A stretch of 64,000 nt of DNA, from positions 124,001-188,000 of the forward strand of contig NZ_MWQH01000004.1 in NCBI RefSeq assembly GCF_002210295.1, written 5' to 3'. The stretch is from Fibrobacter sp. UWB5 (GTDB lineage Bacteria; Fibrobacterota; Fibrobacteria; Fibrobacterales; Fibrobacteraceae). Under the pieces are notes generated by a model. The model made no database searches and was not told where the DNA came from. It saw nothing but the letters and a program-made list of their open reading frames with translations. Positions 1 through 9,184 of the stretch are shown in pieces (position 1 is the first letter of the stretch; each line of letters opens with the position of its first letter). The translations under genes and the position numbers were made by a program.

Positions 1-417
1 AACGCCCAAGCGATAGAACCGATTGACTTGCGAGCCGTCGCGAGGTGGAAGCCGCCAGTTGAAATCCACCCCGAAAAACGGGAACGGGCGAGCCTTTACG
101 CCTAGGTAAGATTCATTCAGGCCGTTGACATGCAAGTCTAGCGCCTCGTGAACCTGATCATGGAATTGCGTTTCCCACTGGTAGCTGACCATGCGGTAAG
201 AAAAGTCGCCGTATACGCTAAAGCAATGGCAAGGAGCGAACTCCCCCACTACATTCAGGTCTGCGCTGTAAACATCGTCGCGGAGCTCGGCAAGGCCGCC
301 AAACAAGGCATAGCTTTCGGGGGCACGCACCGGCAAAATCGATTCGCGGGCATGGCCAAAAAGCGCCAAGACAAGAACACAAAAGGGAATTATTCTTAAA
401 GAAAGATATCGTTTCAC
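1..417 (-). CDS. Putative outer-membrane beta-barrel protein, N-terminal part (cut by left edge)
   Basis: An open frame of 139 codons begins with GTG at 417 and runs off the left edge without a stop. The first residues are basic (VKRYLSLR) and are followed by a hydrophobic stretch and an A-x-A-like cleavage region near residue 24, which looks like a signal peptide. The mature part alternates polar and aromatic or aliphatic residues (for example VYGDFSYRMVSYQW, YLGVKARPFPFFG), as in outer-membrane beta-strands. No ATG is available near the N-terminus, and no strong ribosome binding site is visible. It is divergent from the gene at 508. Exported barrel protein is an inference; no specific family is recognised. 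Confidence 0.6.
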   Translation of the reverse strand, partial: MKRYLSLRIIPFCVLVLALFGHARESILPVRAPESYALFGGLAELRDDVYSADLNVVGEFAPCHCFSVYGDFSYRMVSYQWETQFHDQVHEALDLHVNGLNESYLGVKARPFPFFGVDFNWRLPPRDGSQVNRFYRLGV

Positions 418-468
418 AGCTAGATGACTACAATTTAACAAAAAAGACAATCCTGCAGGCTTGGTTGG

Positions 469-497
469 TTGGAAATTCCATAACGATTATCTATATT
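469..497 (+). promoter_or_regulatory. Promoter of the tagD-like gene
   Basis: TTGGAA at 469-474 and TATATT at 492-497 are separated by 17 bases, and the box ends 10 bases before the ATG at 508. It lies in the divergent gap to the leftward gene starting at 417 and probably drives the plus-strand polysaccharide cluster. Confidence 0.5.
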
Positions 498-507
498 AGG
501 GCTCATC

Positions 508-906
508 ATGAAGAAGATAATCACATACGGTACTTTTGACCTTTTACATTACGGACATATTAACCTTCTGAAGCGCGCCAAGGCTTTAGGCGATTATCTT
601 ATTGTAGCCCTTTCCACTGACGAATTCAACTGGAACCAAAAGCAGAAAAAATGCTACTTCAGTTACGAGAAGCGTAAACAGCTCCTGGAAGCCGTGCGCT
701 ACGTGGACCTCGTGATTCCCGAAGAAAGTTGGGACCAGAAGAAAACGGACGTCAAGGAATACCACGTAGATACTTTTGTGATGGGCGACGACTGGAAAGG
801 AAAATTCGATTTCCTTAAAGATTCCTGCGAGGTGGTTTATTTGCCCCGCACGCCGGAAATCAGCACGACCCAAATCAAAAAAGATCTGGAAACTTTAAAG
901 AAATAG
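508..906 (+). CDS. tagD: Glycerol-3-phosphate cytidylyltransferase, TagD-like
   Basis: This protein is predicted to make CDP-glycerol from CTP and sn-glycerol 3-phosphate in the cytoplasm. The 132 residues match the usual length of TagD (about 129). It has the nucleotidyltransferase signature HYGH (14-17), GDDWKG (93-98) and RTPEISTT (114-121), equivalent to the RTxGISTT motif. The sequence follows Bacillus TagD closely along its length, starting with [10 protein letters not shown]. In a Gram-negative-type genome CDP-glycerol is not needed for wall teichoic acid, so the product is probably used to decorate the polysaccharide of this locus. The two LicD proteins at 15.5-17.2 kb are candidate users. 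A related substrate such as another polyol phosphate is not excluded. Confidence 0.9.
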   Translation: MKKIITYGTFDLLHYGHINLLKRAKALGDYLIVALSTDEFNWNQKQKKCYFSYEKRKQLLEAVRYVDLVIPEESWDQKKTDVKEYHVDTFVMGDDWKGKFDFLKDSCEVVYLPRTPEISTTQIKKDLETLKK

Positions 907-916
907 TAGACTTACA

Positions 917-2173
917 ATGAAGCGTCAGTCCAAGAAGCTTCTATTGTTTTTCGTTCTTCTTTTTTTAGCATTTATTGTCAATTCTTGCGGCACTTGGGGC
1001 GAAAATTCGTCGCAAGCTGCCGATTCGGCGTATTTACCGCTAGACGATTCCGAATACCCTTATGCCGGATTGCCGCGCCTGGTAATTGAAACCGAGAATT
1101 TCAGGCAAATTAACAACAAGGAGACGAAAGTCCCGGCTCGTCTGCAATTCTACGGCAAAAACAAGCCCTCTAGCGAAATTCTGGACCTCACGATCAAGGG
1201 ACGAGGCAATTCCAGCTTCGTGATGACCAAATACGGTTACAAGATCAAGCTAGCCGAAAAAGATTCACTGCTCGGAATGTCCAAGGACAAGGAATGGGAC
1301 TTGATTTCCAACTTTCGCGACAGGTCCCTATTGCGAAACTACATCACCTACCAGCTCGCGGGAATCCTCGGCGACGAATACTTTCCGAAATGCGAATTCA
1401 TAGAACTTTACCTGAACCGGCAATACTTGGGAATCTATCTCTTAGTCGAACACGTCAAGGTTTCCAAGAACCGCGTAGACATTCCCAAAAGCGATTCCAG
1501 TTTTCTTTTTGAAAAGACCTCTGCCACCACTACAGACGGGGCATTGTTCACGTCTAGTCTCGGCTATATTTTCAAGTTCCGCCAGCCCAAGGAACCGAGC
1601 GAAGAGTCCAAGGAACTCCTCGAAAATCACATCAACGATTTCGAGCATTTTCTGCAATCCAAAAGCATTTACAAACTGGACAGCATTGGCAAATGGATCA
1701 ACATCGATGATTTTGTAAGATACTACTGGATTCAAGAATTCTCCAAGAACATCGATGGCCACAGGCGAAGCATTTTTATCACTTGGGAAACGGACAGTGC
1801 CTTAAAAATGGGACCCGTATGGGATTTTGACTTGGGCTACGGAAGTTCGGCAGACGTGAAAAGCGGACCCGAGGAATGGCTGATTCGCAAATACGGGTGG
1901 GACCGCTATTTGTTCAAGAACAAGGATTACGAATCGCGGGTAAGGGAATACTGGAAAAAGAACCGTTCCGCATTTGTCGCGACCCTGGATTCCATTGATT
2001 CCATGTCCGAAAAACTGGAGAGAGCTTCGGCAAACGAATTCAAAAAATGGCCCATTCTGGAAAACGACTCCAGGTGGCCCTTCCATGAAAAATTCGACAG
2101 CTACCAGGACGCCGTAGACGCTCTAAAATCCTGGATAGAAGCGCGAATCCAGTGGGTTGACGAGAACATATAA
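917..2173 (+). CDS. CotH kinase family lipoprotein
   Basis: The 418-residue protein starts with a lipoprotein signal: basic N-terminus, hydrophobic core and lipobox VNSC with Cys24. The rest is a CotH domain: GRGNSS (95-100), the segment LLGMSKDKEWDLISNFRD (118-135), a region resembling the FVELYLNGxYxGxYLLxE block (161-178), and GPVWDFDLGYG (299-309) with the Asp residues expected to bind metal and nucleotide. CotH proteins are atypical kinases, first known from Bacillus spore coats and also frequent in cellulosomal proteins. Here it would sit on the periplasmic or outer face of the envelope. It lies 10 bases after the tagD-like gene and 20 before the flippase, so it is probably co-transcribed. 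Its substrate is unknown. Confidence 0.85.
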   Translation: MKRQSKKLLLFFVLLFLAFIVNSCGTWGENSSQAADSAYLPLDDSEYPYAGLPRLVIETENFRQINNKETKVPARLQFYGKNKPSSEILDLTIKGRGNSSFVMTKYGYKIKLAEKDSLLGMSKDKEWDLISNFRDRSLLRNYITYQLAGILGDEYFPKCEFIELYLNRQYLGIYLLVEHVKVSKNRVDIPKSDSSFLFEKTSATTTDGALFTSSLGYIFKFRQPKEPSEESKELLENHINDFEHFLQSKSIYKLDSIGKWINIDDFVRYYWIQEFSKNIDGHRRSIFITWETDSALKMGPVWDFDLGYGSSADVKSGPEEWLIRKYGWDRYLFKNKDYESRVREYWKKNRSAFVATLDSIDSMSEKLERASANEFKKWPILENDSRWPFHEKFDSYQDAVDALKSWIEARIQWVDENI

Positions 2174-2176
2174 TTC

Positions 2177-2182
2177 TATATT
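2177..2182 (+). promoter_or_regulatory. TATATT box upstream of flippase gene
   Basis: TATATT ends 11 bases before the ATG at 2194, in the 20-base gap after the CotH gene. It resembles the boxes before other genes here and may add internal transcription. No good -35 element is seen. Confidence 0.3.
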
Positions 2183-2193
2183 ATGCCCCGAAA

Positions 2194-3639
2194 ATGTCTT
2201 TGAAGCAAAAAACTTTCAAAGGCGTCATTTGGAGTGCTGTAGAAAGATTTTCTACCCAGGGCGTTCAGTTCCTGTTCGGTATTCTTTTAGCTAGACTTCT
2301 GACGCCTAACGATTACGGCATGATTGCCATGCTCACCATCTTTATGGCGGTGAGCCAAACTTTCATTGATAGCGGTTTTGGAAACGCACTCATTCGAAAG
2401 CCGGACCGCAACGAAGCCGACAAGGCCACCGTATTCTTCTTCAATATCTTTATGGCGGCGGCCTGCTATGGCATAATCTTCTTGGGAGCGCCCTTTGTAG
2501 CCCAGTTCTACAAGATGCCGCAACTTTCGGATATTCTCCGGATTCTCGCCATCAACCTGATTATTCAGGCCTTCGGATCAATTCAGCGATTGAATCTGAC
2601 CATTGACCTGAATTTTAAAACGCTGGCAAAGGTTTCCCTGATTGGAGCCATCGTGGGCGGCACGGCAGGCCTTATCAGCGCCTACAATGGACTTGGCGTA
2701 TGGTCGCTGGTTATCCAGCAAATGGTCACGACTTCTACGAGAGTGGTTCTGTTCTGGACTCTTGTTCACTGGCGTCCCAAGACATTTTTCAACAAGACGT
2801 CTTTCAAGAACATGTTCGGCTTCGGTTCCAAGCTTTTAGCCTCCGGCCTGTTGAACACCTTGTACGAAAACATCTATGACCTGATTATTGGCAAGTTTTT
2901 TTCTGCCTCCACCTTGGGTAACTACAGCAGGGCATCTCATTTTGCAAACTTTCCCTCGTCAAACATCACAGGGATTTTCCAGAGAGTCACCTTTCCTGTT
3001 CTGAGCAAAATTCAAGATGACCCTGTAAAGTTGAGAAAAGGATATTTAAAGTTTCTCAACATGTCCACCTTGGTCATATTCCCGCTCATGATTGGCCTAG
3101 CAGCTCTGGCAAAACCGTTTATCCTCCTGGTCCTTACTGAAAAATGGGCCAACGTCATCCTGATACTACAGATTATCTGCATCGCCCATATGTGGCACCC
3201 CGTACACGCAATCAACCTGAACGTACTGCAAGTCATGGGGCGATCCGACTTATTCCTAAAACTGGAAATCATCAAGAAAATTACAGGCATCATCATACTT
3301 TGCGTCACGCTTCCTTATGGCATCATCGCCATGTGCTTCGGCCAATGGGTCGACACCTGCTTTGGCCTTGTAGTAAACACGTACTATTCCGGGAAGTTGT
3401 TGAACGCAGGCCTTTTAAGCCAAATGAAAATGTATATTCCCACACTTTTGAACTCCCTAATCATGGGAGCCATAAGCGTAGGCGTAACCAAGATTCTTCC
3501 AGAAAAAGAGTATGCGCTTCAACTTGTTCTAGGCATTGCCGCAGGAGCCCTATATTATGTGGCGAGCAACTGGATATTTAACAGGGAAACGGTCAAGGAA
3601 CTGCTGGAGCTTTTGAACAAAAAGAAAAACAAAATGTAA
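2194..3639 (+). CDS. Polysaccharide flippase, Wzx/MOP family
   Basis: This 481-residue, very hydrophobic protein has about 12-14 membrane segments and no signal peptide. The N-terminal segment (GVIWSAVERFSTQGVQF, then GILLARLLTPNDYGMIAM) is typical of the lipopolysaccharide/teichuronic acid export branch of the MOP superfamily (Wzx, TuaB, WzxC). These proteins flip undecaprenyl-diphosphate-linked repeat units across the inner membrane. Its partner would be the Wzy-like protein at 13,088. The length is normal for the family. The family call is firm; the transported glycan is inferred from context. Confidence 0.88.
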   Translation: MSLKQKTFKGVIWSAVERFSTQGVQFLFGILLARLLTPNDYGMIAMLTIFMAVSQTFIDSGFGNALIRKPDRNEADKATVFFFNIFMAAACYGIIFLGAPFVAQFYKMPQLSDILRILAINLIIQAFGSIQRLNLTIDLNFKTLAKVSLIGAIVGGTAGLISAYNGLGVWSLVIQQMVTTSTRVVLFWTLVHWRPKTFFNKTSFKNMFGFGSKLLASGLLNTLYENIYDLIIGKFFSASTLGNYSRASHFANFPSSNITGIFQRVTFPVLSKIQDDPVKLRKGYLKFLNMSTLVIFPLMIGLAALAKPFILLVLTEKWANVILILQIICIAHMWHPVHAINLNVLQVMGRSDLFLKLEIIKKITGIIILCVTLPYGIIAMCFGQWVDTCFGLVVNTYYSGKLLNAGLLSQMKMYIPTLLNSLIMGAISVGVTKILPEKEYALQLVLGIAAGALYYVASNWIFNRETVKELLELLNKKKNKM

Positions 3640-3649
3640 ATTACCTATC

Positions 3650-4765
3650 ATGAGCGAAAATAAAACTATTACAGTTACCTCCCCACTCTTTCCGAAGCTA
3701 GAAGAATTCATTCCCATGCTTCAGGATATTTGGAACAGGAAATGGCTGACCAACAACGGCCACTACCACCAGGAATTGGAAAAAGCACTTGCCGAATATC
3801 TCGGTGTAAAGTACATCAGCCTTTTTACCAACGGAACCTTGCCGCTGATTACTGCACTGCAGGCAATGAGAATTACCGGGGAAGTAATTACCACACCCTA
3901 TAGTTTTGTGGCGACCACCCACTCCATCTGGTGGAACGGCCTTAAGCCTGTTTTTGTCGATGTTGACGAAAACACCGGCAATATCGACCCCGAAAAAATC
4001 GAGGCCGCCATTACGCCGCGCACAACAGCCATCATGCCCGTACACGTTTACGGAACACCTTGCAATACGAAGCGCATCCAAGAAATCGCCGACATCTACG
4101 GGCTCAAGGTCATCTATGACTCCGCGCATGCCTTTGGCGTGCAGGTGAACGGAGAATCCGTATTAAAAGCAGGCGACATGAGTACGCTCAGTTTTCATGC
4201 CACCAAAGTATACAATACGGTTGAAGGCGGAGCTCTTGTTTGCCATGACGAGGCAACAAAGAAACGTATCGATTATTTGAAGAACTTCGGCTTCGCAGAT
4301 GAAACGACAGTCGTCGCTCCCGGCATCAACAGCAAGATGGACGAAATTCGCTCGGCATACGGACTATTAAACTTGAGGCAAGTCGACAGCGCCATCGAAA
4401 AACGCAAGGCGGTTGCAGACAAGTACAGAGCCGCGCTAAAAGACATTGCCGGCATTCGTTTCCTCCCCGATATCGAAGGCGTCCGCCACAACTACGCTTA
4501 CTTCCCGATTTTCATTAGCGAAGAATACGGCGTTAGCCGCGATGAACTTTACGCATTGCTGCAAAAGCACAACATTTACGGACGTCGCTATTTCTACCCG
4601 CTTATCAGCACTTTCAGCGCCTACAAGGGGCTGGATTCTGCCAATCCAGCAAACCTGCCTATCGCCCACAAGCTTGCAGACCAGGTACTTTGCCTACCGA
4701 TGTTTGCCACCCTCGATGACGAAGGCGTTAATAGGGTGATTGAAGTCATTACTAACAAGAAATAA
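3650..4765 (+). CDS. DegT/DnrJ/EryC1/StrS-family PLP aminotransferase
   Basis: The 371-residue protein has all the landmarks of the sugar aminotransferase family: LFTNGTLPL (58-66) in the phosphate-binding region, Asp157 in the DSAH motif facing the PLP nitrogen, and Lys186 in FHATKVYN forming the Schiff base. Such enzymes convert a nucleotide-linked keto-sugar to an amino sugar. The segment THSIWWNGLKPVFVDVD resembles the VioA/WecE-type branch acting on dTDP-4-keto-6-deoxyhexoses. No dTDP-sugar synthesis genes are in the window, so the substrate is open. It is followed 6 bases later by a PLP decarboxylase, and the two may share a pathway. Confidence 0.87.
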   Translation: MSENKTITVTSPLFPKLEEFIPMLQDIWNRKWLTNNGHYHQELEKALAEYLGVKYISLFTNGTLPLITALQAMRITGEVITTPYSFVATTHSIWWNGLKPVFVDVDENTGNIDPEKIEAAITPRTTAIMPVHVYGTPCNTKRIQEIADIYGLKVIYDSAHAFGVQVNGESVLKAGDMSTLSFHATKVYNTVEGGALVCHDEATKKRIDYLKNFGFADETTVVAPGINSKMDEIRSAYGLLNLRQVDSAIEKRKAVADKYRAALKDIAGIRFLPDIEGVRHNYAYFPIFISEEYGVSRDELYALLQKHNIYGRRYFYPLISTFSAYKGLDSANPANLPIAHKLADQVLCLPMFATLDDEGVNRVIEVITNKK

Positions 4766-4771
4766 TCTGCA

Positions 4772-5998
4772 ATGCTTGAGCTCATTAAGAAAGTCGACAA
4801 CGAATGCGGCACGCCATTTTACTTTGTGTATCCGGAACGATTTGTCAACAATTTGCAATCGTTCCGCAAGGCGTTTACCGATATATACCCCAATTTTATC
4901 CTGTCCTATTCGTTCAAGACCAACTACACATCTGTCCTATTACAGAAAGCAAAGGAAATAAGCTGCTTTGCAGAGACTGTATCCTCGATGGAATACAATC
5001 TTGCTGTTCAAAAAGGCTTTGCAACGGACAAGATTATTTTTAACGGTCCCATCAAGAGCTTTGAAGACATCAAGACAGCATTGATAAACAAGTCCATCGT
5101 TCAATTGGACAGTGAATACGAAATTACACATGTCCTGAAACTGCAAAAAGAAAATCCGGGACAAGAAATTAAAATCGGGCTCCGCATAAATATGGAAGTC
5201 GGCTCCGGCAGCATAGCACTCCAAGGTGGCCTGCGTCAGAGCCGTTTTGGCTTCACTACGAGCATGCTGGAAAAAGTCATCCCGTTGCTAAAAGAAGCCA
5301 ACATCAAAATCATTTCGCTCCACGGGCATACATCCTCTTCGGACCGTATCGTAGACAACTACCGGCACATTGCAAATCGCCTAATGGAGATCCGTGCGAA
5401 ATTTGATTTAAATGACATCCGGTACATCAATGTTGGTGGCGGGTTCTTTGGCGCAGCCCCCGAAGGAATCGATGTTTCGAAAAAACCAAAATACACAGAC
5501 TATGCCAAGGGAATCTGTGAAACTCTCCTTGCCGACAAATGGTTCAGCGAGCGCAAACCTTACATCGTCATCGAACCCGGCGCCTCTGTAGTCTCTAACG
5601 TTTTTGAACTGGTAACAAAAATTCACCAGCACAAGAATATCCAGGGTCAAGATTTCGTCTTTGCCGATGCTAGCTATTTTCAGGTCCGCCCTTTCCTCAC
5701 CAAGATGAATCTTCCGTTCACAGAACACAGTGACAACCCAGAACAACCCGAAATCATAACGGATGTCGTAGGTGCCACTTGCATGGAAGTCGACAAGATT
5801 GCCGAGGGCGTTTCGCTAAAGCACTACTCCCACGGAGATTACCTGCTGTTCAGAGCAGTCGGTGCCTACAGGCAGAATCTGTCCCCTCTCTTTATCATCC
5901 CCTGGAGTCCGGTCGTCGAAGTGACTTCCTCAGGCCATATAAACATCCTCAAGAATCGACAGGATGCATCGGATTTATTAAACATGCTGGAAAAATAA
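4772..5998 (+). CDS. PLP-dependent decarboxylase, LysA/ornithine decarboxylase type III fold
   Basis: The 408-residue protein has the alanine-racemase-fold TIM barrel with Lys49 in SYSFKTNY as the PLP lysine, a HGHTSSSDR loop, the glycine-rich INVGGGFFG phosphate-binding loop and IEPGASVVSN. The C-terminal barrel carries GATCMEVDKIAEG and GAYRQNLSPL, the positions that complete the second active site in diaminopimelate decarboxylase dimers. The family decarboxylates D- or L-amino acids such as meso-DAP, ornithine, arginine or carboxynorspermidine. Its position between an aminotransferase and an ATP-grasp ligase argues against a housekeeping lysA and for a dedicated role in modifying the glycan. 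The exact substrate cannot be read from the sequence. Confidence 0.82.
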   Translation: MLELIKKVDNECGTPFYFVYPERFVNNLQSFRKAFTDIYPNFILSYSFKTNYTSVLLQKAKEISCFAETVSSMEYNLAVQKGFATDKIIFNGPIKSFEDIKTALINKSIVQLDSEYEITHVLKLQKENPGQEIKIGLRINMEVGSGSIALQGGLRQSRFGFTTSMLEKVIPLLKEANIKIISLHGHTSSSDRIVDNYRHIANRLMEIRAKFDLNDIRYINVGGGFFGAAPEGIDVSKKPKYTDYAKGICETLLADKWFSERKPYIVIEPGASVVSNVFELVTKIHQHKNIQGQDFVFADASYFQVRPFLTKMNLPFTEHSDNPEQPEIITDVVGATCMEVDKIAEGVSLKHYSHGDYLLFRAVGAYRQNLSPLFIIPWSPVVEVTSSGHINILKNRQDASDLLNMLEK

Positions 5999-6014
5999 GC
6001 AAGGCGAATAAAAC

Positions 6015-7040
6015 ATGAACATTCTCCTGACATCTGCAGGCCGCAGGACCTACATGGTCGAATATTTCAAGACGGCACTTAACGGCTCCGGCAAAGTGTT
6101 CGCCTCCAACAGCGTTCTCACGCACACGCTTCTGCAAGCAGACGAATACGTTTTGACGCCGAACATCTACGACGACCAATACATTTCCTTCTTGGTCGAA
6201 TACTGCAAGCAAAAGAGCATCAACGCCATCATTTCACTGTTTGATATTGATCTTCCCGTTCTGTCTAAAAACCGCTCGGTTTTTGAAAAAGAAAACATCA
6301 AACTTGTCGTTTCCAACTACGAGGCGACCCTGATTTGCAACGACAAATGGGAAACATACAATTTCCTGAAAGGCATAGGCATAAACCAGACGCCATCATT
6401 TATTACAATTGCCGAAGCTAAGGCTGCGCTTTCCAATGGGGAAATATCTTATCCAATTTATCTCAAGCCACGTTGGGGCATGGGCTCCATCGGCATTTAC
6501 AAAGCCGAGAACGATGCGGAGCTCGATGTGCTCTATAAAAAGCTCCATCGTGAAATCTTCGACACATACCTGAAATACGAATCTGCCGCAGACGCAGAAA
6601 AAAGCGTCATTATCCAGCAAGCCATAAAGGGACAAGAATACGGTATTGAGATTCTGAACGACCTAGACTGCAAATACGTTACCACTTTTGCCAAGAAAAA
6701 AATTGCCATGCGTTCAGGCGAAACAGACATTGCTGAAACTGTAGACATAAAAGAATTCGAAGATATCGCTAAGAACATTTCTGTTCATTTAAAACATATG
6801 GCACTCCTTGACGTAGACTGTTTCAAAAACAATGACGGGAAAATTTTCGTACTCGAAATGAATTGTCGCTTTGGCGGGCAGTATCCATTCACCCATGTTG
6901 CCGGCGTTGATGTCCCGCAGCAAATAATAAACTGGTTAAACGGAAAGGATACAAATTGGGATTTGCTTCACATCCAGACTGGTGTTTCCGCCTGTAAGGA
7001 AATTTTGCCCACGATCATCAACAAGAAACTCAATATTTAA
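6015..7040 (+). CDS. ATP-grasp ligase, carbamoyl-phosphate-synthase-like
   Basis: The 341-residue protein begins with the nucleotide-binding-like strand MNILLTSAGRR and contains an ATP-grasp core: YPIYLKPRWGMGSIGIY (ATP-clamping lysine and glycine loop) near residues 145-161, and FVLEMNCRFGGQYPF near 280-294, supplying the Glu and Asn that hold magnesium. It resembles the short CarB-like ATP-grasp proteins in surface-polysaccharide and peptide-conjugation clusters, which join a carboxylate to an amine using ATP. It is far too short for true CarB (about 1070 residues). Located 16 bases after the decarboxylase, it could attach the amine that enzyme makes to a sugar acid or amino acid. That coupling is inference. 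Confidence 0.8.
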   Translation: MNILLTSAGRRTYMVEYFKTALNGSGKVFASNSVLTHTLLQADEYVLTPNIYDDQYISFLVEYCKQKSINAIISLFDIDLPVLSKNRSVFEKENIKLVVSNYEATLICNDKWETYNFLKGIGINQTPSFITIAEAKAALSNGEISYPIYLKPRWGMGSIGIYKAENDAELDVLYKKLHREIFDTYLKYESAADAEKSVIIQQAIKGQEYGIEILNDLDCKYVTTFAKKKIAMRSGETDIAETVDIKEFEDIAKNISVHLKHMALLDVDCFKNNDGKIFVLEMNCRFGGQYPFTHVAGVDVPQQIINWLNGKDTNWDLLHIQTGVSACKEILPTIINKKLNI

Positions 7041-7044
7041 TATT

Positions 7045-8187
7045 ATGCGAATAGTCCATATTAGCCTTGACGAAAAATTCATAGACTGCGCCATAGAGCA
7101 ATTTTCCGATCTACATGGCGTGGAATCAGAATTCTGCGTATGCGCTCCAGGGGACAAGGCAAAACTGGTAAAATTGCCCAACATCAGAATTTTCCATACA
7201 TCGGAACAAATTGTAAACTATGCAAACGGGAACCATTTTGACTATGCGGTTCTCCATTCCCTTTGTCTTTCTCCTAGAATCCTGTCCAAGTTGCAAATGC
7301 CTATCTTATGGAGTTCTTGGGGATACGACATTTATTCCGACAAGAAGAATGCCAAGCGCAGACCCGTAGTTCTAGACTTGTTCAAGCCGCTAACAAGAAA
7401 AGCTCTCGGACCGCAACAAAGAACTTTTAAAGAAAAAATAAAATACGCTCTTCTAAAAGTCGGGTATAAATCTTCGTGGCAAAAACATCACGATGCCTTC
7501 CTGAAAAAAATCTCGTACTTATCCGTCGTGCTGCCCGAAGAATTTGAAATGGTAAAAAAGAATTTCAATCAACTGAAATTCTATCCATTCCGATACGTCG
7601 ATAAAGACAACGGCGCTCTCAATCACAACATTCTATCGCCCACAAAATCAATCCTTCTAGGGAACAGCCTTGACCCAGCAAACAACCATATTGACATTCT
7701 TCAATCACTAGAAAACCTAAAAGTCAATTGCAAGGTCTATATTCCGATCAGCTACCCGGACGTTCCCGGGCCCTATAAAAAAAGGCTAAAGGAATTCGCG
7801 AAGCGCCTCCAGCATGTCACGCCGATTTTCTTGGAAGAGTTCATTCCCAGAGAAAAATACTTTGCCATAATCAACGAATGTTCAATCGCATTCTTCGGCC
7901 ATATCAGGCAACAAGCCGTCGGAAACATCCTTCACATGCTTTGCGAAGGGCGCAAAATTTTCCTATACAAAGATTCCATTGCATATAAGCATTTCTGCAA
8001 TGCAGGCGCAAAAATCTTCTCTATCGAAAATGATTTAGAGCCAACTATTTTCGACAGCGTTCTTGACGAAGACATCCAGAATAAAAATAGATCTGTTGTT
8101 TACAACGAAGAATACTACGAGACCTACATCAAGCAACTTCAGGCTTTTTTTGACAATCTTGCGAATTCTGCAAATGAAGGTGGCTAG
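7045..8187 (+). CDS. GT56-like glycosyltransferase (WecF/4-alpha-L-fucosyltransferase family)
   Basis: The start at ATG 7045 (MRIVHISLDEKF), 4 bases after the previous stop, is preferred over a longer in-frame start inside the upstream gene. The 380-residue protein has the outline of GT56 enzymes: an early HISLDEKFIDCAIEQF segment, ILLGNSLDPANNHIDILQSL in the middle, and FFGHIRQQAVGNILHML near residue 290, which matches the conserved RQQxxGxL block of WecF. WecF adds Fuc4NAc to lipid II of enterobacterial common antigen. Here the donor may be the amino sugar produced by the DegT enzyme. Identity to true WecF appears low, so the donor and acceptor are unknown. Confidence 0.72.
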   Translation: MRIVHISLDEKFIDCAIEQFSDLHGVESEFCVCAPGDKAKLVKLPNIRIFHTSEQIVNYANGNHFDYAVLHSLCLSPRILSKLQMPILWSSWGYDIYSDKKNAKRRPVVLDLFKPLTRKALGPQQRTFKEKIKYALLKVGYKSSWQKHHDAFLKKISYLSVVLPEEFEMVKKNFNQLKFYPFRYVDKDNGALNHNILSPTKSILLGNSLDPANNHIDILQSLENLKVNCKVYIPISYPDVPGPYKKRLKEFAKRLQHVTPIFLEEFIPREKYFAIINECSIAFFGHIRQQAVGNILHMLCEGRKIFLYKDSIAYKHFCNAGAKIFSIENDLEPTIFDSVLDEDIQNKNRSVVYNEEYYETYIKQLQAFFDNLANSANEGG

Positions 8188-9141
8188 ATGTCATATTCCA
8201 TCATCATCCCCCACTACAATCTTCCGGCCTTATTGGAACGCTGCCTAAAAAGCATTCCTAGACGCGATGACATTCAGGTCGTAGTCGTCGATGATATGAG
8301 CAGCGAAGAAAACCGCCGAAAGCTCATGGAAATGCAGGGTACATTCCCGAACGTGCAATTTGTGTTTTGCGAAAAAAATGGCGGAGGGGGAGCAGCACGC
8401 AACCGAGGCCTCGACGAAGCCAAAGGTGACTATATCCTATTCTCCGATGCCGACGATTATTTTTGCAAAGGTTTCGAGTTTCTTCTGGACAAGTACAGTG
8501 CCCAAGAAAACGACATTGTCTATTTCAACGCAAACTTTGTCAACACCGACACCGGAGAACCTGCAAAGATTCCAAACCATGTAGCCGAAATCATCAACAT
8601 ATACAAAAAAGCTCCAGAAAAGGGCGAAAAACTTTTACGCTACTATTTTGGAGAGCCTTGGTGCAAGATGGTTCGACGCTCAATCATCCAAGAAAATAAA
8701 ATCCGCTTCGAAGAAACCAAGGTTCACAACGACACGCAATACTCCTACCTTGTCGGTTTCCATGCAAAAAAATTGGCCGTTTGCGACCACCCCATTTACA
8801 ATTACACCATCCGCGAAGGAAGCGTTTCAAGGATCGTTTCCGACGACAGGCTCCTGACACGCGTAAGCGTTTTTGCACGAAAGAACCGTTTTTTACAAGA
8901 CAACCATGTGGATTTCATCGACAAAATGATGCTTTGGCCGTTCAAATATTGCCAAAAAAATCACAAAAACGATGTTTACAAGCGCTGTGTCGCAGAAGCC
9001 CAAAAATATGGTTTTGACGAGAAGTTCATAAAAAAGCAACTGCAACGGCATAGAATCAAGAGTTTTTTATTTAGAGTTCAGAGAAAAATTTGCAAAATAC
9101 TGGGCGTTAAAATTCCACAAAAGAATCTTGCATATTCCTGA
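8188..9141 (+). CDS. Glycosyltransferase family 2
   Basis: The ATG follows the previous stop codon directly, which indicates tight coupling. The 317-residue protein opens with SIIIPHYN and has VVVVDDMSSEE, a glycine-rich GGGGAARNRGLDEAKGDY and the DxD-type FSDADDYF (about residues 89-96) that binds the metal-nucleotide-sugar, all within a GT-A fold. PWCKMVRRS near residue 155 fits the acceptor side. It would add one sugar to the lipid-linked repeat unit on the cytoplasmic face. The donor sugar is not predictable. Length is normal for a single-domain GT2. Confidence 0.9.
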   Translation: MSYSIIIPHYNLPALLERCLKSIPRRDDIQVVVVDDMSSEENRRKLMEMQGTFPNVQFVFCEKNGGGGAARNRGLDEAKGDYILFSDADDYFCKGFEFLLDKYSAQENDIVYFNANFVNTDTGEPAKIPNHVAEIINIYKKAPEKGEKLLRYYFGEPWCKMVRRSIIQENKIRFEETKVHNDTQYSYLVGFHAKKLAVCDHPIYNYTIREGSVSRIVSDDRLLTRVSVFARKNRFLQDNHVDFIDKMMLWPFKYCQKNHKNDVYKRCVAEAQKYGFDEKFIKKQLQRHRIKSFLFRVQRKICKILGVKIPQKNLAYS

Positions 9142-9184
9142 ACAGCCAAACCGGCCTAGCACATCAAACATTATTTTAAAAAAT

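Noticed and set aside
148-399. 83-codon plus-strand frame near the left edge
   Set aside because: The minus-strand frame from GTG 417 has a signal peptide and barrel-like pattern; the plus frame has no such support.
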